Assembly: GCF_028693135.1 (NCBI RefSeq)
Contig: NZ_JAQUVZ010000013.1
Coordinates: forward strand, 1-64,000
DNA: 64,000 nt
Reading direction: 5' to 3'
DNA from: Methanosarcina sp.
GTDB taxonomy: Archaea; Halobacteriota; Methanosarcinia; Methanosarcinales; Methanosarcinaceae
Below, piece after piece: positions 55,595 to 64,000 of this stretch. The notes beneath the pieces are model-generated. The model saw only the letters and a program-made list of their open reading frames with translations. It was not told the origin of the DNA and did not search any database. Position 1 is the first letter of the stretch, and every line of letters starts with the position of its first letter. Made by a program: the position numbers and the translations under genes.

Positions 55595-56860
55595 TTACTT
55601 CATTTGAAAATCAGATTCTAAGAATCTAATTCTCATCGGTAAACCTGTTTGTCGAAGATTATCTACAAATTGTAGATAGCCTATCCACAAGGCATTCTGT
55701 GATAGGAAACGTACCATGATGTTGATAGCACTATTTCTATCCCTATCAATTACATTTCCACAATCGCATTCCATAGTTCGCTTCCATAAAGGCATATCGT
55801 GCCGTTTTCCACATAGGTAGCATTCTTTGGAAGTATAGCTTTCATCAATTCTTATTACTCTTTTACCTCTGAGCTCTGCTTTATAGGTCAGGAATTCGAT
55901 GAAGCGAGATAAATAACCCTGATTTTGAGTTGATCTATTTCTGGATCTTATCCTCTTAGTTTTCTTCTGCTTTTCCCCATTGATTATTTTGGGTTGAGCC
56001 ATTTTCTTAACTTTAAGATCTCCCACAATAATTGTATTGGCTCTGGTATTTTCTATCATTTTCCTGGATAGTTTATGCTGGAAATCCTTCAGCTGATTGG
56101 ATTTTTTAGTTTCCATCACCCGATAATTTTTATGTAGTTTAAGGTATTTCCTGCTGTTTTTTATACAGTGATCTTTTTTTGATTTTATACTATCCATTTT
56201 CTTTTGCCAATATTTATCAGGTCTGGGAGTTTTGACTTCGTGGATTTTTCCTTTGAGATTGATACAGGTTACTATTTTGGTTATGCCTGCATCAATCGCC
56301 TGATAACATCCGTTGTCAGTATACACTTTGGGAAAAACATCATATATTACGGAAAGGTAAAAGTCTCCTCTGCCTTTGTAAGGATCATCATTGTAGATCT
56401 CTACCTGTCTTACATTTTCTAATTTGAGGTCAATTTCAAACTCAAGAGACGTTTTATTGACAGAGTGAGCAAATTTAATGTTTTCATTGTTAATTTTATA
56501 TCCACTCTGATTATAACATAACGTCATGAAATATTTGCTACTTCGGAACTTAGGAGGTCTTGCCTTCAGGTCTCCGTTTTTCCTGAGTGCAAAAAAGGAC
56601 TTGTAATTAGCATCAAGTTTTTTAAGTACACCCTGGAGAACTTTTGAATAAACCACCTTATATTCAGGATTATTTTCCTTGAATTCAGGCAATTTGTTCT
56701 GCTGTTCTATATACCCTACACTACGTTGTTCATTACGCCATGCGTTTTTTCTATCAGCCAGAGCAAGATTATAGATACATCTACATTTATTGGATAATTC
56801 CCAGAGAACATTAACCTGTTCATCTGTAGGATATATCTTAATCTTTTTTGTTAGCTGCAT
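55595..56860 (-). CDS. tnpB: RNA-guided endonuclease TnpB with altered RuvC-II site
   Basis: A 421-residue TnpB (IS1341-like, no tnpA in the window). It has the N-terminal TnpB fold, RuvC-I aspartate D190 in AIDAGITKIV, a four-cysteine zinc ribbon (CYLCG ... CDCG, residues 347-367) and RuvC-III D374 in DRDRNSAINI. The RuvC-II position reads IIVGDLKVKK: G280 replaces the usual catalytic Glu. E340, in RIDESYTSKEC, takes the place of the usual VDPxYTS proline and could be the substitute acid. Its end is followed by a right-end hairpin. The gene is intact and may be active as a guide-RNA nuclease. Confidence 0.9.
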   Translation of the reverse strand: MQLTKKIKIYPTDEQVNVLWELSNKCRCIYNLALADRKNAWRNEQRSVGYIEQQNKLPEFKENNPEYKVVYSKVLQGVLKKLDANYKSFFALRKNGDLKARPPKFRSSKYFMTLCYNQSGYKINNENIKFAHSVNKTSLEFEIDLKLENVRQVEIYNDDPYKGRGDFYLSVIYDVFPKVYTDNGCYQAIDAGITKIVTCINLKGKIHEVKTPRPDKYWQKKMDSIKSKKDHCIKNSRKYLKLHKNYRVMETKKSNQLKDFQHKLSRKMIENTRANTIIVGDLKVKKMAQPKIINGEKQKKTKRIRSRNRSTQNQGYLSRFIEFLTYKAELRGKRVIRIDESYTSKECYLCGKRHDMPLWKRTMECDCGNVIDRDRNSAINIMVRFLSQNALWIGYLQFVDNLRQTGLPMRIRFLESDFQMK

Positions 56861-56991
56861 GGTTACCCCGACTTTCCATATATTTTTTCAAAGAGTCAAC
56901 TGGCATAGAATATAATATCAATAAAAAGATGAAACTATGAATATATGTATTTAACTAATCACGATGAATATTAATGGGGAAGTTGACGGCT

Positions 56992-57038
56992 TTCATCCCC
57001 CACCTGTCGCTTCGCTCCGAGGAAGGGGACTTCCCGCC
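56992..57038 (-). repeat. TnpB-type hairpin end upstream of tnpB
   Basis: ATCCCCCACCTG ... GAGGAAGGGGACTTCCCGCC has the same layout and orientation as the right end at 55535. It may be the left end of the tnpB element or the right end of a lost neighbour. Confidence 0.55.
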
Positions 57039-57348
57039 TTCTCGTTAAAAGAGAAAGAACATACAAGAGATAGTGCCTTTTAATCCATTTTCTATGAGAT
57101 ATTTTCAGGCACCTCTCTTATGAATCATTTTGTATGTGTCCCTTTACTTTTGACTGCTCTTATAATTTTTCCTTATAGATTAATTTTCCAGTCAATTGAA
57201 ACTTTATTTTCAGGCTTTTGAGTTCATAAGAAGCTTTAATAATTATAACACAATAAAAATTTATTTCAGTATATATTTTTTACTCATTTACATATGTACC
57301 TGATATTTGTATATTTGGGGAATTATCCACATTGATTTGTAGAATCGG

Positions 57349-57392
57349 TGTGAACTGCCCCTGAGCCAAAGATTCAAGGGTTTTACGCTTCC
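57349..57392 (-). repeat. Solo TnpB-type right end
   Basis: GTGAACTGCCCCTGAG ... TTCAAGGG ... GCTTCC, the same pattern as at 31917 (CTACCCCTGAG, CTCAGGGG) with more changes. Confidence 0.45.
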
Positions 57393-57409
57393 TTATATAA
57401 AGATTATTC

Positions 57410-57931
57410 TTAGAATCTGTATTTGAACTCAAAGCCAAATTTATTCAAGAAGAATAATGCCATCATTATAAAAAAGCAAATGAAAGAAACAGATACAAAA
57501 GATATTACAAGATTATGAAGAAATCCGGTTTCCTGAAAATTTACTTTCATCAATGGGAATAGGCTTATTTTTTCATTATAGATTGGATAGAAGTAAGTAC
57601 AATTGGCGCCACAAGCATCATCCAGCAATAGATGAGAAAGGAAAGCAGCTTCGCCAAAAACTCCTAGATATATTGCCTTACCAACCTTCCTATATGCCAT
57701 GTATCCTGCAAGTGTTCCGAACAGGAGCGCAGAAGAACTGAATAGAAGTAAATGTGTTGGGACAGAGCCAATCCAGCAGTATTCAATAGTGCCGTTTACG
57801 AGCAAATTATAAACAACCATGATGTCTGGAAACAGTGCACATAAACTGCTTACAAGTAATAGCAACATTAAGCATTGAACCCTCAAAAGAGGCTTCCCTG
57901 TGAAAAATTGATCTGATAGTAGCATACACAA
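57410..57931 (-). CDS. YdjM/DUF457-like membrane protein, possibly shortened
   Basis: A 173-residue membrane protein with five hydrophobic segments. It carries LFPDIMVVYNLL, THLLLFSS and FLSHLLLDDACGANCTYFYPIYN, the histidine/aspartate motifs of the YdjM/DUF457 family of putative membrane metal-dependent hydrolases. The normal N-terminal segment with its first His motif is absent, and a TAG lies directly before the TTG start, so the gene may have lost its beginning. It stands between solo element ends, which agrees with rearrangement here. Confidence 0.65.
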   Translation of the reverse strand: MCMLLSDQFFTGKPLLRVQCLMLLLLVSSLCALFPDIMVVYNLLVNGTIEYCWIGSVPTHLLLFSSSALLFGTLAGYMAYRKVGKAIYLGVFGEAAFLSHLLLDDACGANCTYFYPIYNEKISLFPLMKVNFQETGFLHNLVISFVSVSFICFFIMMALFFLNKFGFEFKYRF

Positions 57932-58275
57932 CTACTGCACTGATACAGAATACAAAGAACAAAATATGTACAACTGGATAGGATATAACAAACTACTCTT
58001 TTAGAATATATTTTCGGCAGAGAACTTGTTTATTACTTAATATTTTACTGACTGTGTTTTATCACCTATTTAGTATACATATCTTAATTAAAAGTAATAA
58101 TCTCTATAAAACTGTTAGAGAAAATGTATTTAGAAACTGTTGTCACGATTCCATATAATTTGTATTCGACAGCAAATCAAAGAATGTGAGTATTATTAAT
58201 GATGGGGGTTTTGAAACTAATTTCATAACCTCGAATGTTCAAGGGGTTTGCATATATCCCAAATGTAACAATAAA
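57932..58275. other. AT-rich spacer
   Basis: No gene supported. The stretch between the shortened YdjM-like gene and the next solo element end shows no RNA structure I can name. Confidence 0.3.
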
Positions 58276-58340
58276 ACGGGAAGTTCCCTTCCTCAAAAAT
58301 CCGAGTCATCAGGTTAAGAGTTCAGGGAGGAGTAGTTCAC
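58276..58340 (+). repeat. Solo TnpB-type right end, plus orientation
   Basis: CGGGAAGTTCCCTTCCTC ... GGGAGGAGTAGTTCACG, the reverse orientation of the other ends in this cluster. No tnpB upstream. Confidence 0.5.
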
Positions 58341-58802
58341 GAAATTTGCTGACATTTCGTTCTATAGAATATCAATCAAGTAAGAGAGAATACAAAAATC
58401 ATATTTCGTTTGTTGTGCAAAACGGATTATAAGCTACTGGTCAACTACGTCCCTATTTTTTATCCGACAAACCGGAATTTCTGAGAAAGAGGCCTGCATA
58501 TCCTCCCTGTTACAGATCATTTTATGCATATTAATGGTCGACCTGAGAGAACCACTCCTAAATTCTCTTGCGAGAATGGCAACCCAGTTCTATCGAAACG
58601 CTTCAAAGGTTACTTTCGGCAGAGTTGTTGCCGACCTTATATCAGATAGAACCGATTCCGATGATAGTAGACTCAACTTAAACTGTTATCTGCTTATTGC
58701 AGTACCCTACTCCAATCTGAAAGTGTCAAAACTATCTGGTACAATATACGCAGCCGAGGCATAATAATGTTTAATGATAAAGAAAATCGAGAGTGATTAC
58801 GC

Positions 58803-58860
58803 ATTCCTCCCCACCTTTCAGCTTCGATATATCCGGCCTGTATAGGAAGGGAAATCCCGC
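58803..58860 (-). repeat. Solo TnpB-type right end
   Basis: ATTCCTCCCCACCT ... AGGAAGGGAAATCCCGC matches the layout of 56992-57038. With 58276 it encloses about 460 bases containing one open frame that I do not consider a real gene. Confidence 0.5.
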
Positions 58861-59093
58861 TCAGGCGATTGGATCTAGAAGTTTATTAAGATGTTTTTAA
58901 AAGAAAATCCCCAGCCATTCTTTAAATAGTTAAGATTTTTTTAGGACTACCAGACGTAAGTAATATTTATTCTTTAATGTTTTTCTATACTCCTGTAGCT
59001 TATATGTTTACTGTGATGTGACTTTGAAGACAACATGTATTCGAGTAAATGTTTACTTAGAATAATTATCATCTCAGGAAGGGAGTTTTGTAT

Positions 59094-60047
59094 TTGACTC
59101 TTACAATTGCTGCAATGCCTGCATATAATGAGAGCCATGTGATTGCAGAAGTAATTCTGGGTTGCAAAAAATATGTTGATAAAGTTATCGTGGTGGATGA
59201 TGGAAGTTCGGATAACACTGCAGAAATTGCAGAATCTCTGGGAGGATATGTAGTAAGACATGAGGTAAATAAAGGATATGGTGCGGCTCTCAAATCCTGT
59301 TTCAAATTAGCTCGTGAATTTCATGCAGATGAAATGGTAATAATAGACTCTGATGGACAGCATAATCCGGATGAGATTCCTCAGTTGTTGGAACCGTTAA
59401 AACATGGGGTAGACCTCGTAATCGGCTCCCGGTTCATAAACGGTAATGGGAAAAACGTTCCAACCTACAGGAAAATTGGCATGAAAATTCTAGACATTGC
59501 CACATACTTTGCAGGTGGTATCCATGTTACGGATTCTCAGAGTGGTTTTCGAGCTTATGGGAAAAAAGCCATTGAGAATATCTGGCTTAAGGGGGACGAT
59601 ATGTCTGCAGGCTCTGAGATTTTGCTCTATACGAGGGATCATAATCTTAAGTTTGTAGAAGTTGAGATTCACTGCAGATATGATCTTGATCAGTGTTCAA
59701 GCCAGAATCCGTTTGTACATGGTCTGAATGTGATGCTTCAAATTCTAAAGGATATGGAGTTAAGGAGACCTTTGTATTGTTTCACAGTTCCGGGAATGGT
59801 GTCAGTAATAGCGGGATTGTTTATAGGAATGAAGTTTTTACAGGATTTTTATTCTGGAGGGAGTTTGAGATTTGGACCGACTTTATTGCTGATTTTGATA
59901 ATGTTGGTTGGGATTTTGATGGTGTTTACTGGGATTATACTTCATACAATTTCTAAGATGATTTCTCAGATAGTATCAAATCAAAAAGAAATTGAGTCTC
60001 TCGACAAGGTTTTTGAATACAGATTTGAATATAAGTCCGATGAATAG
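59094..60047 (+). CDS. Family 2 glycosyltransferase with two membrane helices
   Basis: A 317-residue enzyme like dolichyl-phosphate mannosyl/glucosyltransferases. The GT-A domain has IAAMPAYNE, VVDDGSSDNT, IDSDGQHNPDE (the metal-binding DxD region) and IGSRFINGNG. Two C-terminal helices (about residues 228-285) anchor it. It probably makes a lipid-linked sugar donor for surface glycans. GGGAG lies eight bases before TTG 59094, which I prefer to TTG 59088. It opens the glycan locus. Confidence 0.9.
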   Translation: MTLTIAAMPAYNESHVIAEVILGCKKYVDKVIVVDDGSSDNTAEIAESLGGYVVRHEVNKGYGAALKSCFKLAREFHADEMVIIDSDGQHNPDEIPQLLEPLKHGVDLVIGSRFINGNGKNVPTYRKIGMKILDIATYFAGGIHVTDSQSGFRAYGKKAIENIWLKGDDMSAGSEILLYTRDHNLKFVEVEIHCRYDLDQCSSQNPFVHGLNVMLQILKDMELRRPLYCFTVPGMVSVIAGLFIGMKFLQDFYSGGSLRFGPTLLLILIMLVGILMVFTGIILHTISKMISQIVSNQKEIESLDKVFEYRFEYKSDE

Positions 60048-60114
60048 TTTTAGAAGTGGAGATGAATTTTCATTGTTTATTAAATTCATTAAAAAATCGG
60101 GAACAGGAATCTGA

Positions 60115-60666
60115 ATGGAATACTTTGAGGACTTTAACACACGAATGGAAGACCCTGAGGAAATTAACCTGAGGGAAGTTATGGAGTATTATGGTTACAC
60201 AGGCTCATTCGGTGTAATTAAATTTTATTTTCGTTATGCAATTAACTGGATATTGCAGACAATGGCTAAAATTTGTCCTCATTTTGGAATCTCAGTAAAA
60301 CTCCAGCGGATGAGGGGCGTAAAAATCGGAAAACATGTATTTTTGGGGCCTGGCGTCAATCTCGATGATCTATACCCGGAATTAATTACAATCGAAGATT
60401 ACGTCGGTATCGGAATGGGAACAATGATCTTTGCACATTCTAATCCCACCTGTTCCCCATATCTAAAAAAAAAGTACTATCCAAGGGAAGTAAAACCTGT
60501 AACTATAAAAAGTGGTGCCTGGATTGCGCCTGGTAGTATAATTCTTGCAGGAATTACAATTGGGGAACATAGTGTTGTTGGAGCTGGGAGTGTTGTTATG
60601 AAAAACGTAGAACCCTATACAGTTGTAATTGGCTGCCCGGCTAGAGTTTTAAAGAAACTTGAGTGA
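60115..60666 (+). CDS. Hexapeptide-repeat acyltransferase (first)
   Basis: A 183-residue left-handed beta-helix transferase of the WbbJ/maltose acetyltransferase group. The repeats begin MRGVKIGKHVFLGPGVNLDDL, include VGIGMGTMIFAHSNPT with the catalytic His, and end IAPGSIILAGITIGEHSVVGAGSVV and CPARVLKKLE. It probably O- or N-acetylates a sugar of the surface glycan. It follows the GT2 gene at 65 bases and may share its transcript. Confidence 0.9.
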   Translation: MEYFEDFNTRMEDPEEINLREVMEYYGYTGSFGVIKFYFRYAINWILQTMAKICPHFGISVKLQRMRGVKIGKHVFLGPGVNLDDLYPELITIEDYVGIGMGTMIFAHSNPTCSPYLKKKYYPREVKPVTIKSGAWIAPGSIILAGITIGEHSVVGAGSVVMKNVEPYTVVIGCPARVLKKLE

Positions 60667-60899
60667 TCAGTGGAAACTAACTTTTGAATTTGCTTTAGCA
60701 GCAAGTCGTTATATTTTTGACAGAAATATGTAGAAAAATCATTCTAAGAAAAACCAATTGAATCAAGGTAAGTACATATTAGAAAAACAACTGAGGTAAC
60801 ACATAACTATTTCGGAATTTAATTGACGAACATGTTTGTGAAAATAGGGTAATACAGTGTGAAAAAATGCCAAAGTTATTTCGTGGGGGGGTACTAAGC

Positions 60900-61727
60900 A
60901 TGATTAACGCACTAAGTTTCGATTTGGAATATTGGTACACTGCAGAACTAGTTTGTAGATTTGCACCTGATGAAAAAGAAGATCAAGTAATAGAAGCTGT
61001 ATATCCTTTACTTGACTTACTAGATAAATATGATACGAAAGCCACATTTTTTGTTCTGGGAAAATTAGCAGAAAAATATCCCGAGTTAATCATAGAAATC
61101 TCCAAAAAGGGTCACGAAATCGGCTCCCATTCGTATTCCCATAAGACTCTTCATGAGCTTGGAATGAAAAATTTTGAAGATGAGATTGAAAAGACCAACA
61201 GCATTTTGAAATCAATTACTGGAAAATCTCCACTTGGATTCAGGGCTCCGACTTTTTCAATCGACAATACGAATAAATGGGCTTTAGATATACTGGTTAA
61301 AAATGGTTATAAGTATGATTCCAGTGTTTTTCCAGTGAAGACAAATTTATATGGAGTTCCGGATGCACCAGTATTTTCATACTGTCCTTCTAAAGATGAT
61401 ATTACTGTGCATGATCCAGATGGCCCGATAATAGAGTATCCTTTAAGCGTTATAAAATTTGGAATAAATATCCCTATTGCAGGCGGATTTTATCTTAGAC
61501 TTCTTCCGATTTCTTTTTTAAAATCTGCTATAAATCGAGTTAATATGAAAAGATCTGTGGTTATCTATATGCATCCCTGGGAAATGTATTCTTATACACA
61601 AAAGGTTCCACTTCCTTTAATTTCTCGTTTCATTACTTATTATGGGGTTGATTCAGCCTTTAGTAAACTTGAAAATTTACTCAAAAGTTTCAAATTTTCT
61701 CCAGTAAGGGAGGTATTAGGTTTATAA
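60900..61727 (+). CDS. Polysaccharide deacetylase
   Basis: A 275-residue NodB-fold deacetylase of the type found in exopolysaccharide loci. The metal motif is visible as SFDLEYW (first Asp) and HEIGSHSYSHKTL (two His). RAPTFSIDN and MHPWEMY supply later active-site residues. It should remove acetyl groups from a surface glycan or its precursor, inside or at the membrane; there is no signal peptide. GGGGGG with good spacing supports ATG 60900, not the ATG 33 bases upstream. Confidence 0.9.
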   Translation: MINALSFDLEYWYTAELVCRFAPDEKEDQVIEAVYPLLDLLDKYDTKATFFVLGKLAEKYPELIIEISKKGHEIGSHSYSHKTLHELGMKNFEDEIEKTNSILKSITGKSPLGFRAPTFSIDNTNKWALDILVKNGYKYDSSVFPVKTNLYGVPDAPVFSYCPSKDDITVHDPDGPIIEYPLSVIKFGINIPIAGGFYLRLLPISFLKSAINRVNMKRSVVIYMHPWEMYSYTQKVPLPLISRFITYYGVDSAFSKLENLLKSFKFSPVREVLGL

Positions 61728-61829
61728 AATAGGATTTACATATACATTCTAAGAATTTTAAGTAGTTACTTATTAAGCCTTAAAATATTCTCAAAATTGC
61801 AAAAATTAGGATTGTAAACTAATTTTGGG

Positions 61830-62912
61830 GTGGCTTGTATTAAAATATGTTTTATATTGTTGATAAATAAAGGTGGAATGGTGCATTATGTATCACAGCT
61901 TTGCAATTCTCTAGCTAATAATACAGAATGTAATGTTTATCTAATCACTCCAAAAGGTATCAATGAAAATCTCTTTGACAGGCGTGTAATTTTGAAAAAA
62001 ATTCCTTCTGTTGACAGACATGGATATCGAATTGATTTGATGATAAAGTATCTTTTGGAAATAAAACCTGATATTATACATACGAGTATGGTACATCCTT
62101 TTATAGTTCCTTTATTGCCAATCTTAAAAAAAATAGCTCCTGTTGTAGCTACAGTGCATGACGTTCAGCTGCACTCTGACCAAAAGAATTTCATTTTTGA
62201 TCTGAGTACATTAATTACTTCCAAATGTGCGGATTTAGATTTTGTTCATGGTGAAAAATTAAAGTTAGAATTAATAAAGAGAGGTGTTTTAAATTCAAAA
62301 ATATCTGTTATACCCCATGGAGATTATTCATTTTTTAGTAGCGTAAATCAAAAAGAAATTACTGAAGAAGAAAATACAATTTTATTTTTTGGCAGAATAC
62401 TTGACTACAAAGGAATAGATTATCTAATAAAAACAGAACCTTTGATCTCCTCAAAAGTATCTAATTTTAAAATAATTATTGCTGGTAATGGCGATTTTTC
62501 TAAATATGAAAATATGATAGGTAATAAAAATCACTTTGAAATAATTAATGAATATATCCCGGATGAAAAGGTCTCTGAATTATTTCAAAAATGTTCAGTT
62601 GTCGTTTTGCCTTATATAGAAGCATCACAAACAGGAATAATTCCAATAGCTTATGCGTTTAAAAAACCAGTAGTTGCAACAGACGTGGGGAGCCTTTCAG
62701 AAGTTGTTATAGATGGTGTTACAGGTTTTATCGTACCACCTAAGGATTCACAAAGTCTAGCTGATTCATTATTAAATGTCTTATTAAATAAAAATCTAAA
62801 GAATAGTATGGGCAACGCAGCATATGAATTTATGAAAAAAAATATGTCCTGGGAAGGAATAGCACAAAAAACAATAGGAGAATATACAAAACTCATTCCT
62901 AATAATTGCTGA
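61830..62912 (+). CDS. Family 4 glycosyltransferase
   Basis: A 360-residue GT-B enzyme. It begins IKICFILLINKGGMVHYV and has the C-terminal donor-binding part LFFGRILDYKGIDYLI, IIAGNGD, VVLPYIEASQTGIIPIAYAFKKPVVATDVGSLSEVV, typical of family 4. The start is GTG 61830. The DNA is noticeably more AT-rich than the first 50 kb, and codons favour A/T in third position. It overlaps the region of the next gene's ribosome-binding site. Confidence 0.9.
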   Translation: MACIKICFILLINKGGMVHYVSQLCNSLANNTECNVYLITPKGINENLFDRRVILKKIPSVDRHGYRIDLMIKYLLEIKPDIIHTSMVHPFIVPLLPILKKIAPVVATVHDVQLHSDQKNFIFDLSTLITSKCADLDFVHGEKLKLELIKRGVLNSKISVIPHGDYSFFSSVNQKEITEEENTILFFGRILDYKGIDYLIKTEPLISSKVSNFKIIIAGNGDFSKYENMIGNKNHFEIINEYIPDEKVSELFQKCSVVVLPYIEASQTGIIPIAYAFKKPVVATDVGSLSEVVIDGVTGFIVPPKDSQSLADSLLNVLLNKNLKNSMGNAAYEFMKKNMSWEGIAQKTIGEYTKLIPNNC

Positions 62913-62920
62913 GGGATAGA

Positions 62921-63478
62921 ATGAAGACTAAAACCTATTTTGGTATATTTTCAATGATTTTCTATTTTTTTAAAAAAAGAGCTAATGCTTTAATCCTCAA
63001 AAATAAACTTATGTTCGAAAAAAATGTGTTTGTTGGTCCGAATGTAGTATTAGATACCGAATATCCCTGGCTAATCTCTATTGGGAAAAATAGCTATTTG
63101 ACAAAAGGAGTAGTCATTTTAACTCACGATGCAAGCACTAAATTACACACAGGATATTCAAAAGTAGGAAGAGTAGTCATTGGTGAAGACACTTTTATTG
63201 GAGTAAATAGCATAATACTTCCACATGTTACTATCGGAAATAATGTAATCATTGGGGCTGGTAGCATAGTAACATCAGATATTCCTGATAATTGTGTTGC
63301 GGCTGGAAATCCAGCTAAAGTCATATGTTCTACCTCCGAAATTATAGAAAAACATAAGCAAAAAATGCTCTTATCTCCTATATATGAAAATGGATGGACA
63401 AGTAGAACAGGCGTTACGGAAAAAAAGAAAGAAAAGATGAATGAAGATTTGAAACAAACGATGGGGTATATAATTTGA
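62921..63478 (+). CDS. Hexapeptide-repeat acyltransferase (second)
   Basis: A 185-residue left-handed beta-helix transferase, related in type to the one at 60115. It shows VFVGPNVVLDTEYPWLISIG, VVILTHDAST with the catalytic His, and IGVNSIILPHVTIGNNVIIGAGSIVTSDIPDNC, AAGNPAKVI. GAGGG ten bases upstream favours ATG 62921. It is coupled to the family 4 glycosyltransferase gene, and the last 45 residues are a Lys-rich tail. Confidence 0.9.
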   Translation: MKTKTYFGIFSMIFYFFKKRANALILKNKLMFEKNVFVGPNVVLDTEYPWLISIGKNSYLTKGVVILTHDASTKLHTGYSKVGRVVIGEDTFIGVNSIILPHVTIGNNVIIGAGSIVTSDIPDNCVAAGNPAKVICSTSEIIEKHKQKMLLSPIYENGWTSRTGVTEKKKEKMNEDLKQTMGYII

Positions 63479-63618
63479 AATGCTGACATTCCTTTCAAAA
63501 TAGTTAAATCTAAAATTCTTTATTTTAAGGTTACTTTTCATAGAGAAACATTATGATATTATGATATTATGATCCAACTATCCTATAAAATTAATTGTGT
63601 ACAACCTAGGAATCCATT
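63479..63618 (+). promoter_or_regulatory. Short spacer before the last gene
   Basis: About 140 AT-rich bases with the direct repeat ATTATGATATTATGATATTATGA near 63550. No gene. Confidence 0.3.
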
Positions 63619-64000
63619 ATGACAGAAGATAACAAAGTGGAAATCAATATTACAGGTATTGCCTTATCAATTCAATTTGCAGCCTTGGGTTTGATATGTG
63701 CTGATATTATGGGTATTAGCATTCCAATAATTAGCATTCCAATATTAAGGTATATTGTAGTTTTTGTATATTTGGCCTTTATTCCGGGAATTTTAATTCT
63801 CAGTATTTTAAGAATTAATCTAAAATTTATAGATTTGATCTTATTCTCTTTTGGTTTAAGCTTGTCATTTGTTACGATATCAGCCTTATTTGAAAATGTA
63901 ATCGCATTTATTTTAAACGTTGAAAACCCAATATCTGAAATATATTTGACTGTATTTTATAGCATTATAATAGTATTTCTTATTTTATTGTCAAAATGGA
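63619..64000 (+). CDS. Multi-span membrane protein, cut by the window end
   Basis: An open frame from ATG 63619 to the last base with no stop: 127 codons in the window. It begins MTEDNKVEINITGIALSIQF and contains at least four hydrophobic segments. It continues the glycan locus on the same strand; related positions often hold a large membrane glycosyltransferase or flippase, but this part does not show which. Function not determined. Confidence 0.7.
   Translation, partial: MTEDNKVEINITGIALSIQFAALGLICADIMGISIPIISIPILRYIVVFVYLAFIPGILILSILRINLKFIDLILFSFGLSLSFVTISALFENVIAFILNVENPISEIYLTVFYSIIIVFLILLSKW

Noticed and set aside
58534-58764. 76-codon frame between two solo element ends
   Set aside because: There is no ribosome-binding site, and the sequence matches no family I know. 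It may be a relic of an element, but I cannot show this.
1-64000. tRNA and rRNA genes
   Set aside because: I looked for cloverleaf patterns with the GTTCRA loop and CCA ends and for rRNA core sequences, and found none.

Overview
The window looks like the chromosome of a methanogenic archaeon of the genus Methanosarcina or a very close relative. Diagnostic genes are a Rio2 kinase, a DUF460 protein, an archaeal topoisomerase I, the chromosomal protein MC1, formaldehyde-activating enzyme, pyruvoyl arginine decarboxylase, deoxyhypusine synthase, zinc-finger RPA with its partner, an OpuC-type betaine transporter, and a large surface protein with parallel beta-helix and PGF-pre-PGF-like domains. 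Genes are spread loosely and the long AT-rich spacers hold many short tandem arrays, small inverted-repeat elements and decayed insertion sequences. This is an identification from protein families; no database search was run. No rRNA, tRNA or CRISPR was seen.

Layout. 0-6.5 kb: a structured non-coding region, rio2, a DUF460 protein, a DUF2148 iron-sulfur protein and a beta-CASP nuclease. 6.5-10 kb: a non-coding repeat, a universal stress protein, a broken ISAzo13-like transposase and two tiny genes. 10-14.6 kb: one 1514-residue exported cysteine protease/beta-helix protein. 15-19.4 kb: tsr3, a SLOG-type protein, topA with a structured leader, MC1. 19.6-24 kb: a family of 96-residue proteins (two intact, one decayed) around a FilR1-type regulator, then fae. 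24.4-28.8 kb: a MarR regulator followed by an ABC ATPase, a CARDB-type membrane protein and a MacB-like permease. 29-36 kb: nitrilase-type hydrolase, wHTH protein, pdaD, dys, two regulators and a phosphoesterase. 36.5-38.3 kb: the RPA pair. 39-45.9 kb: a cation/proton antiporter with RCK domain, the betaine ABC operon and a CaCA exchanger. 46-51.9 kb: a glm cluster (sugar-nucleotide transferase, glmS, glmM, second sugar-nucleotide transferase) making UDP-GlcNAc. 52-55.5 kb: two secreted paralogues and an AAA ATPase. 55.5-58.9 kb: a tnpB element and a cluster of solo element ends. 59-64 kb: a surface-glycan locus (GT2, two hexapeptide acyltransferases, polysaccharide deacetylase, GT4, start of a membrane protein), very AT-rich towards its end.

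The genes most plausibly working together are the glm cluster feeding UDP-GlcNAc to the glycan locus, the osmolyte and ion transporters at 39-46 kb, and the MarR-ABC-CARDB export unit. The most unusual material is mobile and non-coding: a TnpB whose RuvC-II glutamate is a glycine with a candidate replacement about 60 residues later; eight right-end-like hairpins of TnpB elements, two of which carry the same MITE in the hairpin loop; and a roughly 270-bp diverged intergenic repeat seen at 0.16 and 6.6 kb with a shorter copy at 39 kb.
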